A program made the translations under genes and the position numbers. From assembly GCA_944359885.1 (NCBI GenBank), contig CALVTC010000007.1:1-35347 (forward strand): a stretch of DNA of 35,347 nucleotides, written 5' to 3'. Source of the DNA: an uncultured Bacilli bacterium. GTDB taxonomy: Bacteria; Bacillota_I; Bacilli_A; RF39; UBA660. Below, piece by piece: positions 14,000-22,270 of this stretch. Below the pieces are notes generated by a model. It did not search any database and was not told where the DNA came from. It saw only the letters and a list, made by a program, of their open reading frames with translations. Position 1 is the first letter of the stretch. The number at the start of each line of letters is the position of its first letter.

Positions 14000-14383
14000 T
14001 TATACATGGGCAAAATTTTCTGATTCTTTTTTGTTTTTCACTTTGCTTTTATAAAGAGCTATTTTATAATCTATAAATTTTATTGTTTCTTCTTTTTCTT
14101 TCATCTCTTTTAGTAATATTTCTTTTTGGCTCAGTAACATTTCCAGACGTTTATTTTCTCCATTGTTTTTATCATTAGCAAGATTTAAAAACTTTATAAT
14201 GTCTTCTAATGAGAAACCTGCCTTTTTCATACATATAATAAAATTAATTCTTTCAATATCTTCTGATTGATAGTTCCTAATTCCATGTTCTTTTTTTACA
14301 TTTGATAATAGACCAATCTGTTCATAATATCTTAAGGTAGCACTTGGTATATTTACTAACTTACTTGCTTCACTAATTTTCAT
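14000..14383 (-). CDS. MerR-family transcriptional regulator (AdhR/NmlR-like)
   Basis: A 127-residue regulator. The N-terminal winged helix-turn-helix is MKISEASKLVNIPSATLRYY, followed by EQIGLLSNVKKEHGIRNY and the second helix pair ending KAGFSLEDIIKFLNLA. A long coiled-coil dimerisation helix (about 75-118) completes it. No C-terminal cysteine cluster for metals is seen, as in the aldehyde/electrophile-responsive AdhR-NmlR group. The ATG directly follows the TAA of the upstream gene, and AGGAGG lies within that gene's end, so the two are cotranscribed. The CMD/flavodoxin/cupin operon promoter has a MerR-type layout, which makes it the probable target; that link is inference. Confidence 0.88.
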   Translation of the reverse strand: MKISEASKLVNIPSATLRYYEQIGLLSNVKKEHGIRNYQSEDIERINFIICMKKAGFSLEDIIKFLNLANDKNNGENKRLEMLLSQKEILLKEMKEKEETIKFIDYKIALYKSKVKNKKESENFAHV

Positions 14384-14905
14384 TTAAACCTCCTGAAGAG
14401 TATTTTTAGTTGATTTATCATTTGTTTTCTGACTGCTTTTATTTTTGTTGTTACTTTCGTAGATTATTGCCTCGTATAGTAAGTCTACTAAATGATTACT
14501 CGGTGCTAGATTGTATTTTTTTATTATTTGATTAAACACATCATAAGAATGTGTCATATTTAGATAAGGATAGATTAATTCCTTTTTATTATCTAATTCT
14601 TTTAAATAGTCTAGTGTATAACTATCTTCTAATATCAATATTGGTAATTTTTTTACCCAGCTTTTGAATTTTTCAGGAATAAAATACGGATTATTTACGT
14701 AGGTAAAACTTTTCTTGTCATATTGAATCATATTTTTGATGTCTTCATTTTTAACCCATTCATCTTTTAGGCGATAATCAAAACGGTCTAGTAACTTTAA
14801 CCCTTTTAATTTTAATGCGGATAGTTGAGCAATATATCCTTTCTCTTCTTGAGAATGAGTAGGAATTATTTCTACAATAACATATTCATCCTTTTCTAAA
14901 TTCAT
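14384..14905 (-). CDS. Degenerate DnaQ/RNase T-fold protein, probably inactive
   Basis: A 173-residue protein. Its layout resembles DEDDh exonucleases: EYVIVEIIPTHS stands where DIETTG is usual, IAQLSALKLKGLKLLDRFDY matches the second strands, and NHLVDLLYEAIIYESN matches the C-terminal helix with the catalytic HRALxDA region. The acidic residues of Exo I and Exo II are not present, so catalysis is unlikely. The start was set at ATG 14905, not a GTG nine bases upstream, because that GTG is part of the AGAGGTGA ribosome-binding site. It is the first gene of a pair with MerR. The fold assignment is by eye and tentative. Confidence 0.55.
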   Translation of the reverse strand: MNLEKDEYVIVEIIPTHSQEEKGYIAQLSALKLKGLKLLDRFDYRLKDEWVKNEDIKNMIQYDKKSFTYVNNPYFIPEKFKSWVKKLPILILEDSYTLDYLKELDNKKELIYPYLNMTHSYDVFNQIIKKYNLAPSNHLVDLLYEAIIYESNNKNKSSQKTNDKSTKNTLQEV

Positions 14906-14975
14906 TTTATTCACCTCTTTAGTGATTTCTATGTAATAGGTACTCAGTTTTACAGAGTTAGCCTTTTCTTTTTAC

Positions 14976-15052
14976 TGGTGTCCCCGGGCAGAATCGAACT
15001 GCCGACCTATCGCTTAGGAGGCGATTGCTCTATCCTACTGAGCTACGAAGAC
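14976..15052 (-). tRNA. tRNA-Arg (anticodon CCU)
   Basis: The minus strand folds to a full cloverleaf: acceptor GTCTTCG with CGGGGAC, D arm with AGCTCAGTAGGATAGAGC, anticodon stem ATCGC/GCGAT around CTCCTAA (anticodon CCT, reading AGG), T arm with GTTCGATTC, and encoded CCA. It stands 24 bases downstream of the lipoprotein stop. Confidence 0.95.
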
Positions 15053-15056
15053 AAGT

Positions 15057-15078
15057 AGTTTTAACAAAAGTTAAAACT
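15057..15078 (-). other. Perfect hairpin between lipoprotein gene and tRNA-Arg
   Basis: AGTTTTAAC/GTTAAAACT forms a 9-bp perfect stem with a four-base loop, overlapping the lipoprotein stop codon. On the coding (minus) strand no T run follows, so it is a poor terminator there; it may stabilise the mRNA end or guide tRNA processing. Confidence 0.5.
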
Positions 15079-15541
15079 ATCTTTTTTTACAATTGCAGCC
15101 ATTTTTTTGATACATTTTCTTCAAATCATCTATTGCTACTTTACCATTTTTAATAATACTGGCATTTCCATTATCTATTTCGATTAGTTTTTCTGTATTT
15201 ACCTTTTGATAATTGATATTGGTTGTACTAGTTAATGTATTATTTTTTAGTTTAATCTTATTTTCGTAATACTCTAAATTTTGATAATCTTGATAAATTT
15301 CTTCTATTTTTTCTTTATATATTTCTAAAGTTTCTTTCTCCTCTGATGTTATTTGTTCTTCCGTTTGTAGATTAGTTACAATATTATCTTCATATGTTGC
15401 AGTATAGGTAGAACTTAAAGTAATTCCTTCTGTTGGAAAAGTTGTCATGGTACAAGTCATAGTACCAGTTTCTGGAGTACATCCACTACATATTATCGTT
15501 ATTATACTAATCAAAAATATTGGCATTATGTATTTTTTCAT
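15077..15541 (-). CDS. Lipoprotein, YehR/DUF1307-like
   Basis: A 154-residue secreted lipoprotein: signal peptide MKKYIMPIFLISIITIICSGC with the lipobox ending at Cys21, then a mature domain beginning TPETGTMTCTMT. The layout (short beta-strands, TATYEDNIVTNLQ, a helix around 65-90, INYQKVNTEKLIEI) resembles the DUF1307/YehR family, whose function is unknown. It also has a cysteine in TCT and a pair in NGCNCKK at the end. The start lies one base after the RNase J stop, so the two are coupled. Family assignment is by eye. Confidence 0.65.
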   Translation of the reverse strand: MKKYIMPIFLISIITIICSGCTPETGTMTCTMTTFPTEGITLSSTYTATYEDNIVTNLQTEEQITSEEKETLEIYKEKIEEIYQDYQNLEYYENKIKLKNNTLTSTTNINYQKVNTEKLIEIDNGNASIIKNGKVAIDDLKKMYQKNGCNCKKR

Positions 15542-15542
15542 T

Positions 15543-17195
15543 TTATACTTCCTGAATCACTGTAATAATCATAGGTTTTGAACCAGTTTCTTGATAGAAA
15601 AATTTACCAAGACGTTCTCTTACTTCATTTTTGATTTTTGCATAGTCTACTCTTTTGGTGTTTTTTTCAATATTTGCTTCTATTGTTTCCCTTGCTAAAT
15701 CTTTTGTATGTTCTAGTAAATCTTGACTTTCTTTTACATAGACAAAACCTCTTGTTAAGATTTCTGGTCCTCCTAGAATGTCTTTTGTTTGCTTATCTAA
15801 TGTACAACTAATGATAACAATTCCATTTTCTCCTAACATTTCCCTATCTTTTAATACTAGGTTTCCAATATCTCCTTGACTTTTTCCGTCAATTAAGATT
15901 TGATCTACTTCTATATGTTCTTTAGAATCAGTTAATCTTCCCTTTATAAATTCAACAACGTCACCATTTTCTTTTAGAATAATATTTTGCTTTGGTATAC
16001 CAAGTGCTTCTGCTACTTCTGCATTTGCATATTGATTACGATACTCTCCCTTTACTGGAAAGTAGTATTTGGGATTCATTAGATTTATCATTAGCATTAA
16101 ATCCTCACGCGATGCATGATGTAAGAGATGCTTCTTACTTGACAAGCTTACAGCATTTGCTCCTAACATGGCAATCTCATCCATAATTAATGCTGAACGT
16201 TTTTCAATACCTGGATAAGCTGGTTCTGTAATAAAAATAGTGTCTGACTCTTTGATTTTGATGTATTTATCATATCCTTTAATAATTCTTTCTAAGTTGT
16301 TAAATGGTTTTTCTTTTTCATCAGAAATTAGTATTACTGTATCTTTATTTTCCAAATCTGAAAGTGTTCCTATTCTTTTCTTATCTACCGTTAAATACCC
16401 TTCTTCTGTTGCTTTCGTAATCATATCTTGTAGACCTTTCCCCATGATAACCATTTTTCTGTGTGTCTTAGATACCTCATTAAATATCTCTTGAATTCTA
16501 TAAAAGTGAGCTGGGAAAATTGTTGCGATGATTCGATTAGGATTTTTTGCAAGTACTTCACGAATGAATCCTGCTACTCTGTTATTTGGTGATGTGTGTC
16601 CTTCTTTTTCAGCATAGAACGATTCTGACATTAAACATAAAACGCCTTGTTTTCCAACGTATGCAAGTTTGCCAATATCTGTTTTATATGCTCCTTGCAT
16701 CGTTGCATCAAATACAAAATCTCCTGTATAAACAATTGCTCCATCTGGTGTATATAATACATAACATACAGCATCAGGTATCGAATGGGTCACACTAATT
16801 GGAAAAATAGAATTTTTACCAAAATTTATCTTTGTATGTGGTTTAATTTCTTTTAAGTTTGCCTTTTTTAACTGAGATGGTTCTAAATCATTTTTTACCA
16901 TTTCTAATGTAAGTTTTGTTCCATAAACTGGGATATGTGGCAATTTCTCCAAAATATCAGGAACTGCTCCCATGTTACTTTCGTGTCCGTGTGTTAAAAA
17001 GATTCCTTTTATATTCTTTTTATTTTTTACTAAATAATCAAAATTAGGAATAATATAGTCAATTCCCAAATTAATATCGTTATCGTATTTTAGTCCGGCA
17101 TCAAATACAAAAATATCTTTATCTACTTTAACAATATACATATTTTTGCCATTTTCGTTAAGTCCGCCTAAACTAAATATTTTAATTTTACTCAT
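15543..17195 (-). CDS. rnjB: RNase J family protein with eroded catalytic motif (J2-like)
   Basis: A 550-residue metallo-beta-lactamase/beta-CASP protein of normal RNase J length. RNase J enzymes degrade and mature RNA in Bacillota. The N-terminal SLGGLNENGKNMYIV, YTGDFVFD, VTHSIPDA and C-terminal NPKYYFPVKGEYRN identify the family. The central metal motif HxHxDH reads HGHESN (69-74), losing Asp and His, and the SGH loop reads LLHHASRED. Bacillus RNase J2 is likewise weakened and works in complex with J1, so a J2-like structural partner is likely; the J1 gene is not in this window. Promoter and AAGGAAAGGAG precede it. It is upstream of, and coupled to, a lipoprotein gene. Confidence 0.85.
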   Translation of the reverse strand: MSKIKIFSLGGLNENGKNMYIVKVDKDIFVFDAGLKYDNDINLGIDYIIPNFDYLVKNKKNIKGIFLTHGHESNMGAVPDILEKLPHIPVYGTKLTLEMVKNDLEPSQLKKANLKEIKPHTKINFGKNSIFPISVTHSIPDAVCYVLYTPDGAIVYTGDFVFDATMQGAYKTDIGKLAYVGKQGVLCLMSESFYAEKEGHTSPNNRVAGFIREVLAKNPNRIIATIFPAHFYRIQEIFNEVSKTHRKMVIMGKGLQDMITKATEEGYLTVDKKRIGTLSDLENKDTVILISDEKEKPFNNLERIIKGYDKYIKIKESDTIFITEPAYPGIEKRSALIMDEIAMLGANAVSLSSKKHLLHHASREDLMLMINLMNPKYYFPVKGEYRNQYANAEVAEALGIPKQNIILKENGDVVEFIKGRLTDSKEHIEVDQILIDGKSQGDIGNLVLKDREMLGENGIVIISCTLDKQTKDILGGPEILTRGFVYVKESQDLLEHTKDLARETIEANIEKNTKRVDYAKIKNEVRERLGKFFYQETGSKPMIITVIQEV

Positions 17196-17264
17196 ATCAA
17201 TCTCCTTTCCTTTTTATTTTTTGATACAAAGTTAAAAAAGTTTTCCCTTTCGATAAGCGTGTTT

Positions 17265-17294
17265 ATTATATCATAAAATAAACTGTTTTATCAA
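17265..17294 (-). promoter_or_regulatory. Promoter of the RNase J gene
   Basis: TTGATA (17294-17289), an 18-base spacer and TATAAT (17270-17265) on the minus strand, about 70 bases ahead of the start, just downstream of the rnc stop. Confidence 0.7.
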
Positions 17295-17308
17295 CTTGTT
17301 TTATATAG

Positions 17309-17974
17309 TTAAACAGCTAATTTCTCTAATGCTTCTTTTGCAGCTTCTTGCTCTGCTTCTTTTTTAGAACCTGATACTCCGGTACCGTATATGATATCAT
17401 CAATTTTTACTTGTACTGTAAAAGAACGATTATGAGCTGGTCCTTCTTCTTTAATTAATTCATAATGCAAACTTTTTTGATTAGTTTGGACATATTCTTG
17501 AAGTGCACTCTTATAGTCACTGAAAAAGACAATGTTTGGATTTTCAATATAAGGAACGATAATATTTAATACTGTTTTTCTAGCAGTTGCATAACCTAAA
17601 TCTAAATAAATTGCACCTATTAATGCTTCAAATATATCCGCAACAATTGCTTTTTTAAATTTTCCTCCTTCTTTTTCTTCTCCATGACCTACTTTAATAT
17701 ACTTATTGAGCCCTAGTGACATTGAATATTCATAAAGAGCATTCTCACATACGTAGCTTGCTCTTACTTTTGTCATTTCTCCTTCGTTTTCCTTTTTATT
17801 TGAATATAAATAATCAGCAATAACTAAGTCAACTACAGCATCACCTAAAAATTCTAATCTTTCATAATCTTGTTTTGCTCTATGTTCATTTGCATAGGAA
17901 CTATGAGAAAAAGCTGTCTTATATAATTTGATATCCTTTGGTTTAATGTTTAATTTTTTAAATAATTCGTCCAT
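17309..17974 (-). CDS. rnc: Ribonuclease III
   Basis: A 221-residue dsRNA endonuclease that processes rRNA precursors and structured RNAs. The N-terminal nuclease domain has the signature YERLEFLGDAVVDLV and the second acidic site in ADIFEALIGAIYLD, both complete. The C-terminal dsRNA-binding domain (about 150-220) begins DYKSALQEYVQTNQ and ends GSGSKKEAEQEAAKEAL-like (seen as SGSKKEAEQEAAKEALEKL). It lies upstream of the RNase J gene on the same strand but with an independent promoter between, so two RNases are neighbours. The start has GGTGATT before it. It is divergent from yidD. Confidence 0.96.
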   Translation of the reverse strand: MDELFKKLNIKPKDIKLYKTAFSHSSYANEHRAKQDYERLEFLGDAVVDLVIADYLYSNKKENEGEMTKVRASYVCENALYEYSMSLGLNKYIKVGHGEEKEGGKFKKAIVADIFEALIGAIYLDLGYATARKTVLNIIVPYIENPNIVFFSDYKSALQEYVQTNQKSLHYELIKEEGPAHNRSFTVQVKIDDIIYGTGVSGSKKEAEQEAAKEALEKLAV

Positions 17975-18025
17975 ATAATCACCATATTAAGTATATCAAA
18001 AAAGTAGAAATTAGTATACTTATAA

Positions 18026-18054
18026 TTGCTATTTTATATGGTTTATAGTAAAAT
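18026..18054 (+). promoter_or_regulatory. Promoter of yidD and the TroA-like gene
   Basis: TTGCTA (18026-18031), a 17-base spacer and TAAAAT (18049-18054), about 30 bases upstream of the yidD ATG. Confidence 0.6.
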
Positions 18055-18084
18055 GAAATATGTAATATCGGAGCTGGTAGATTT

Positions 18085-18318
18085 ATGAAAGGAATTTTAA
18101 TTAGACTAATTCGTATCTATCAAAAGATCCCCTTTAAAACTCATTTAAGTTGTCGATTTATTCCGACTTGCTCTAATTATATGATAGAAGCGATTGAGAT
18201 TCACGGGGCTTTTTATGGGACTTATCTTGGTATCAGAAGAATTCTTCGATGCCACCCTTTTGGTAAGTATGGATATGATCCAGTTCCTAAAGTGAGGAGA
18301 AAAAAGAATGAAAAGTAA
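18085..18318 (+). CDS. yidD: Membrane protein insertion efficiency factor YidD
   Basis: A 77-residue YidD-family protein that assists YidC-dependent membrane insertion. The family core is clear: [30 protein letters not shown], then [24 protein letters not shown]. Three cysteines stand at the conserved positions. It has an amphipathic N-terminal helix and a basic tail. Usually it is next to rnpA/yidC; here it sits alone beside rnc and overlaps the next gene by 11 bases. Confidence 0.95.
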   Translation: MKGILIRLIRIYQKIPFKTHLSCRFIPTCSNYMIEAIEIHGAFYGTYLGIRRILRCHPFGKYGYDPVPKVRRKKNEK

Positions 18319-19195
18319 AAAAATATTATTGCTCATCGTATTATTTGTTGTCGCTATTTTTACAACAACTGGTTGCAAACAAGATGATATGGATGATATT
18401 AGAATTTTAGTTACAAATTATCCGAGTGAATATATTACAGAAGATTTATATGGAGAACACTCTAGTATTAGTTCTGTCTATCCTGATGGCGTTGATACTG
18501 ATAAATATGATTTTAGTAAGAAACAACTAGAAGATTTTAGCAAATATGATTTATTTATTTATAATGGACTAATTGAAAAAGAAAGTAATTTAGCATTTGA
18601 TTTATTAGATTTAAACCCTGATTTAAAAATTATTGATACTGCTTATGTACTAGAGACAGAATACTCCCCAGAAGAGTTATGGTTAAATCCATCTTCATTA
18701 TTGATGATGGCACAAAATGTGCGATTAGGGTTAGAAGAATATGTTAGTAGTAGTTATATTAAAAGAGATATAGAAGAAGCTTATGAGGATTTAAAAGTTA
18801 CTTTATCAGAATTAGATGCTGATTACCGATTAGCTGTTGAAAATACAGATAATAAAACTATTGTGGTTGCGACTTCTTCTTTGAAATATTTAGAAAAATT
18901 TGGATTAACTGTTATTTGTATTGATAAAGATGCAACAGAAAAAATGATTAGTGATGCACAAGTTCTTATTGAAAGTGGAAATATTTCTTATTTATACTCT
19001 TTTGAAGGAGATTCTTTAAATGATAAGGCACAAGCATTATTAGATGCAAATGCTGGTTTACAAGTAGAATCTTTACATAAATTAGATAATTTATCAGATG
19101 AAGATCGAGCAAATAAACTTAATTATATAAATATTATGAATCAGAATTTAGATTTAATTAAACAAGAGTTATATCAAGGACAATCTAATTCATAA
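18308..19195 (+). CDS. TroA/ZnuA-fold substrate-binding lipoprotein lacking metal ligands
   Basis: A 295-residue lipoprotein with signal peptide and lipobox TTTGC (Cys23). The mature part follows the cluster-9 metal-binding fold: [18 protein letters not shown], then [30 protein letters not shown], which corresponds to the PHDYEPS segment of ZnuA with the first His replaced. ELWLNPSSL stands for HIWLSP, and [15 protein letters not shown] for TSHxAFxYLxKxYGL, again without His. So all usual zinc/manganese histidines are missing. No permease or ATPase adjoins it. It may bind another ligand or act as a structural relative. Cotranscribed with yidD (11-base overlap); its own terminator follows. Confidence 0.75.
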   Translation: MKSKKILLLIVLFVVAIFTTTGCKQDDMDDIRILVTNYPSEYITEDLYGEHSSISSVYPDGVDTDKYDFSKKQLEDFSKYDLFIYNGLIEKESNLAFDLLDLNPDLKIIDTAYVLETEYSPEELWLNPSSLLMMAQNVRLGLEEYVSSSYIKRDIEEAYEDLKVTLSELDADYRLAVENTDNKTIVVATSSLKYLEKFGLTVICIDKDATEKMISDAQVLIESGNISYLYSFEGDSLNDKAQALLDANAGLQVESLHKLDNLSDEDRANKLNYINIMNQNLDLIKQELYQGQSNS

Positions 19196-19205
19196 TTAAA
19201 AAAAG

Positions 19206-19229
19206 AAAAGTAGCAGGAGCTACTTTTTT
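19206..19229 (+). terminator. Terminator of the yidD operon
   Basis: AAAAGTAGC-AGGA-GCTACTTTT, a perfect 9-bp stem with a four-base loop, running into TTTTTT. Confidence 0.92.
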
Positions 19230-19313
19230 GGTATTATAATATTTTATTGCTAGTTATAATATAATAATTAAACGATATATCATTGAATTAAATTTTTAAC
19301 TTCTTTTACTTTT

Positions 19314-19607
19314 TTATTCTCCTATATTGTTTAAAACGTTAATATCCTCGTTTATTAATTGTACTAAAACTTCTATATTATAATTTTCAAATTGTTTTTT
19401 TATTTTTTCTACAGGAAGCATAAACAATTCTAAGCGATTTACTAATAATCTATCAATTACTTTTATTTGAATGGAACTTAGATATTTTATTACTTCTATT
19501 ACATTTTTTTCTTTGGTTAGAAAATAGAAGATAATACTTTCGTCGGTTGTTTCTTTTATTTTATTGATTGTTTCTTCTTTTACTCCGTAATCTAGTAAAA
19601 AGTTCAT
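19314..19607 (-). CDS. Small helical protein, last gene of unknown operon
   Basis: A 97-residue protein without family match. It is predicted all-helical, with repeating blocks such as NVIEVIKYLSSIQIKVIDRL and LPVEKIKKQFENYNIEVL, a rhythm loosely like mTERF-type helical repeats. Its ATG overlaps the stop of the 588-residue gene (ATGA), and AGAGGTGG lies inside that gene's end, so translation is coupled. No membrane segment or signal peptide. No terminator with a clear stem was seen between it and the convergent TroA-like gene. Confidence 0.6.
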   Translation of the reverse strand: MNFLLDYGVKEETINKIKETTDESIIFYFLTKEKNVIEVIKYLSSIQIKVIDRLLVNRLELFMLPVEKIKKQFENYNIEVLVQLINEDINVLNNIGE

Positions 19608-21370
19608 ACTTCCACCTCTTTTAATGTTGTTTGTTCTGCAATAGTTTTCTTTAACTGGTTATATTCTTCTTCTGTTATGATTTTGTTATAACAAATAGCG
19701 TATAATAAGGCATCTAGTGTACCTCCAAGATTGTTTTCACACAAAGCATTGTAGATTCTTAGTACTTTTAATTTAGATATTTTTAATCCATTCATATTAT
19801 ATAATAATGTTTCGGTATCGCTAAAGATATTTAAACTCATAATTTCTGGCACTTTGAAAATATCTTCAGAAATTTTATTTTTCATAGATTCTTTAGCTAT
19901 CTTATCGTATTCTTTTTCTTTTTTAAAGATTGGTTTCTTATAGGATGTTTGTAGAATTGCTGTTTTTACATCATAAATATTTTCATATTCTTGACTATCT
20001 ATTGTTAATTCTTTTCTTAAACTTAATTTTTTTACTCCGTTGGACATCGTTAAGCGGAAAGCATTATTTAGTTTTTTATGCTCTGCTTGATATAATTTAA
20101 AAAATAATAATGTTTGGTCTGATAGATACATCGATAAGGCACTTAAGTTGTTTTTAATATATAAGATACCCAGTGAATGATTTTCTATCCATAGGTCAAT
20201 TATCTCAGGGATATTTTTTGATCTTAAGGCAGTTAAAAAGTCATCTAATAGATTCTTTGGTTGAGATATTTTATATAGGCCATAACACTCTAACCAGTCT
20301 AGATTCTGTTTTAAAAGAGAGTTTGATAATAGTAAGATTTCTTTTCCATTTTCTATTGTAGTTCCTATATTTATACCATGTTCTGTTAGTAAAGTAAGAT
20401 TTTTTTTCAAAGATTTTATTCTACCAATTTTATATTTTCCTTCATATAAGTTTTCTTCTTCGATAAAGACACATACTAATGGTTCTAAAGAAGTGATATT
20501 TATTCTTTTTTGTTCTGCTAGTTGACCTATCTCTTCTAGATTTTTCTTAGTAGTCATTAAAAGGTATGTTGTAAGTAATAGACCATCTTCTTTTTCTCTT
20601 AATTTATAAAAATTTAACTTTTGCATGGTACTTAATACTTCTTCTATATTTTTTTTGCTACCCTCTTTTATTAATTTTTTTTGATATTTATCTTCTAGTT
20701 TGAAAAAATCATAGTTATATTTCTCAAAAACTTTTGAAATTTCTGATTCTGTTAAGAGTATTTTAGATTGACTGCTATTAGTTGTGTTTTTCTTTATTAC
20801 ATCTTGATTATATTTTATTAATGATAATAAAATTGCTTGTTTTTTCTCTTCTGTCATATTGCTTTCTTTAAATAAATCTTTGATAGTATCTAATTGTGTA
20901 ATTAAGATATTACTATTTGGGTTTTTAATATTTGAAAGTAAGTCTTTATAATGTTTTGTCATGACCATGATGCGGTTATATTCAGGGTCTAGAGATTGAT
21001 GTTCTTGGTTTTTTTGAGATATATAATTTTCTAAATTTTCTAAAAAAGAATTTAATATTGTCAATTGGTGTGGTAATAGAGTATAACTTGTTTTTTCTAT
21101 TTGATTTAGTGTTAGAAGCGTTTTTATGATGTCTAATTCCTTTTTCATTTCTTGTTTTTCTTCTTCTTTAATAGAAAGACTATCTACTATTGTATTTAAT
21201 TGATTGATGTCTACTTTTGTTATTTCATTAACATCATTTTTTAAGTTCTCTAATATAGTTATCTTTTGAGATAAATTTTGATCTAGATGGGCGCTATATT
21301 TTTTTACTTCTTGTTTCTTTTCGTCAATTGCCTCTTTTAACCATGTAATTAATTCATTTTGTTCTGCCAT
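19604..21370 (-). CDS. Large helical/coiled-coil protein of unknown function
   Basis: A 588-residue cytoplasmic protein that I do not recognise. Residues 1-90 are rich in Lys/Glu and predicted coiled coil. Residues 100-400 are helical, with stretches like LTLLTEHGINIGTTIENGKE and LDWLECYGLYKI that recur with loosely similar spacing. A more conserved-looking C-terminal block has LYNMNGLKISKLKVLRIYN and LDALLYAICYNKIITEEEYNQ. No catalytic motif, Walker box or membrane span is visible. It is the middle gene of a three-gene operon, 21 bases after the preceding gene, with AGTAGGTGAT before its start. Confidence 0.7.
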   Translation of the reverse strand: MAEQNELITWLKEAIDEKKQEVKKYSAHLDQNLSQKITILENLKNDVNEITKVDINQLNTIVDSLSIKEEEKQEMKKELDIIKTLLTLNQIEKTSYTLLPHQLTILNSFLENLENYISQKNQEHQSLDPEYNRIMVMTKHYKDLLSNIKNPNSNILITQLDTIKDLFKESNMTEEKKQAILLSLIKYNQDVIKKNTTNSSQSKILLTESEISKVFEKYNYDFFKLEDKYQKKLIKEGSKKNIEEVLSTMQKLNFYKLREKEDGLLLTTYLLMTTKKNLEEIGQLAEQKRINITSLEPLVCVFIEEENLYEGKYKIGRIKSLKKNLTLLTEHGINIGTTIENGKEILLLSNSLLKQNLDWLECYGLYKISQPKNLLDDFLTALRSKNIPEIIDLWIENHSLGILYIKNNLSALSMYLSDQTLLFFKLYQAEHKKLNNAFRLTMSNGVKKLSLRKELTIDSQEYENIYDVKTAILQTSYKKPIFKKEKEYDKIAKESMKNKISEDIFKVPEIMSLNIFSDTETLLYNMNGLKISKLKVLRIYNALCENNLGGTLDALLYAICYNKIITEEEYNQLKKTIAEQTTLKEVEV

Positions 21371-21391
21371 ATTATCACCTACTATCCACCA

Positions 21392-22192
21392 CTAATTTTC
21401 TACGAATAAAAATCGCTCATTATTCCATTTTCCTAAAACATTATCTTCTTCTGGAAATGTTACTTTAATTTGGAATCTTCCTTCTAACGTTTTTAATATT
21501 TTTCTAAGTTTATCTATATTTTCCGATTTGATTTTTCCTATTTTTCTTTCTACTTGTCTTTTTAGATGAGTATTACTTTTCTCTGTTAATTTTTTTTGTT
21601 GTAATATTATATTTTTTTGAAAAACAGAAAGAAGAACTGCTGTTTTTTCATTTTCTTGCAGATTGGTATATTGTAGACATTCATAAAACTTGTCAATATT
21701 TTCTACTTCTTTATTCTCTTGTAGTTCTTCTATTAAATAATCTAGTCTTTTTATAATTTGTTCTTTTGTTTTTGCTATTTTCTTTATGGAGTCATTCTTG
21801 ATTAATTCTTCATATGCTTGACTAATCTTTAGACGATATTCTTCTAATTTCTTTTTTGTCTCCTCATATTGTTCTGCATGTTTGTAACCTATTTTTTCTA
21901 AAAAGTACATGTTTTTAATTTCTGATTTGAATGATGCGATAATTTTATCTTCTTTTAATGTGTATTTTAACATAGCGTTGAAATCTTCTTCTGCTTCTAA
22001 TTCATCTTGATTTTTACTTGATGCATCATAATATGGAAAGTTACATACATTATTCTCTGTAATTGCTAGCATTCCTTTGATATAGTCTAATAACATATCT
22101 TCTTTTTTTATTTTTGCCAATTCTTTTTCATAGGAACTCTTTTTTTCTTCCATATCTATTTTTAATTTTTCTATCATTCCAGCATCTTCCAT
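21392..22192 (-). CDS. Coiled-coil protein, first gene of unknown operon
   Basis: A 266-residue hydrophilic protein, strongly charged and predicted coiled coil at 10-35 and 95-150. No domain is recognised. The start at 22192 was chosen over an in-frame ATG at 22240: AGGGGTG lies six bases before it, and the upstream start would overlap the promoter. An extended -10 promoter lies directly upstream. It heads the three-gene unit and lies just behind the yqxA-position gene of the sporulation cluster. The C-terminus (IKVTFPEEDNVLGKWNNERF) is the least coil-like part. Confidence 0.68.
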   Translation of the reverse strand: MEDAGMIEKLKIDMEEKKSSYEKELAKIKKEDMLLDYIKGMLAITENNVCNFPYYDASSKNQDELEAEEDFNAMLKYTLKEDKIIASFKSEIKNMYFLEKIGYKHAEQYEETKKKLEEYRLKISQAYEELIKNDSIKKIAKTKEQIIKRLDYLIEELQENKEVENIDKFYECLQYTNLQENEKTAVLLSVFQKNIILQQKKLTEKSNTHLKRQVERKIGKIKSENIDKLRKILKTLEGRFQIKVTFPEEDNVLGKWNNERFLFVEN

Positions 22193-22217
22193 AGCTAGCA
22201 CCCCTATTCTATAATAG

Positions 22218-22246
22218 AGTATAGCATATTTTTTAATCATTGAAAA
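22218..22246 (-). promoter_or_regulatory. Extended -10 promoter of the unknown operon
   Basis: TTTTCA (22246-22241), a 17-base spacer and TGC-TATACT (-10 at 22223-22218) on the minus strand. The TGN extension compensates for the weak -35. It shows that the three genes can be transcribed apart from gpr-spoIIP. Confidence 0.6.
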
Positions 22247-22270
22247 CTATTTTCTATCGAACTATTTTAA

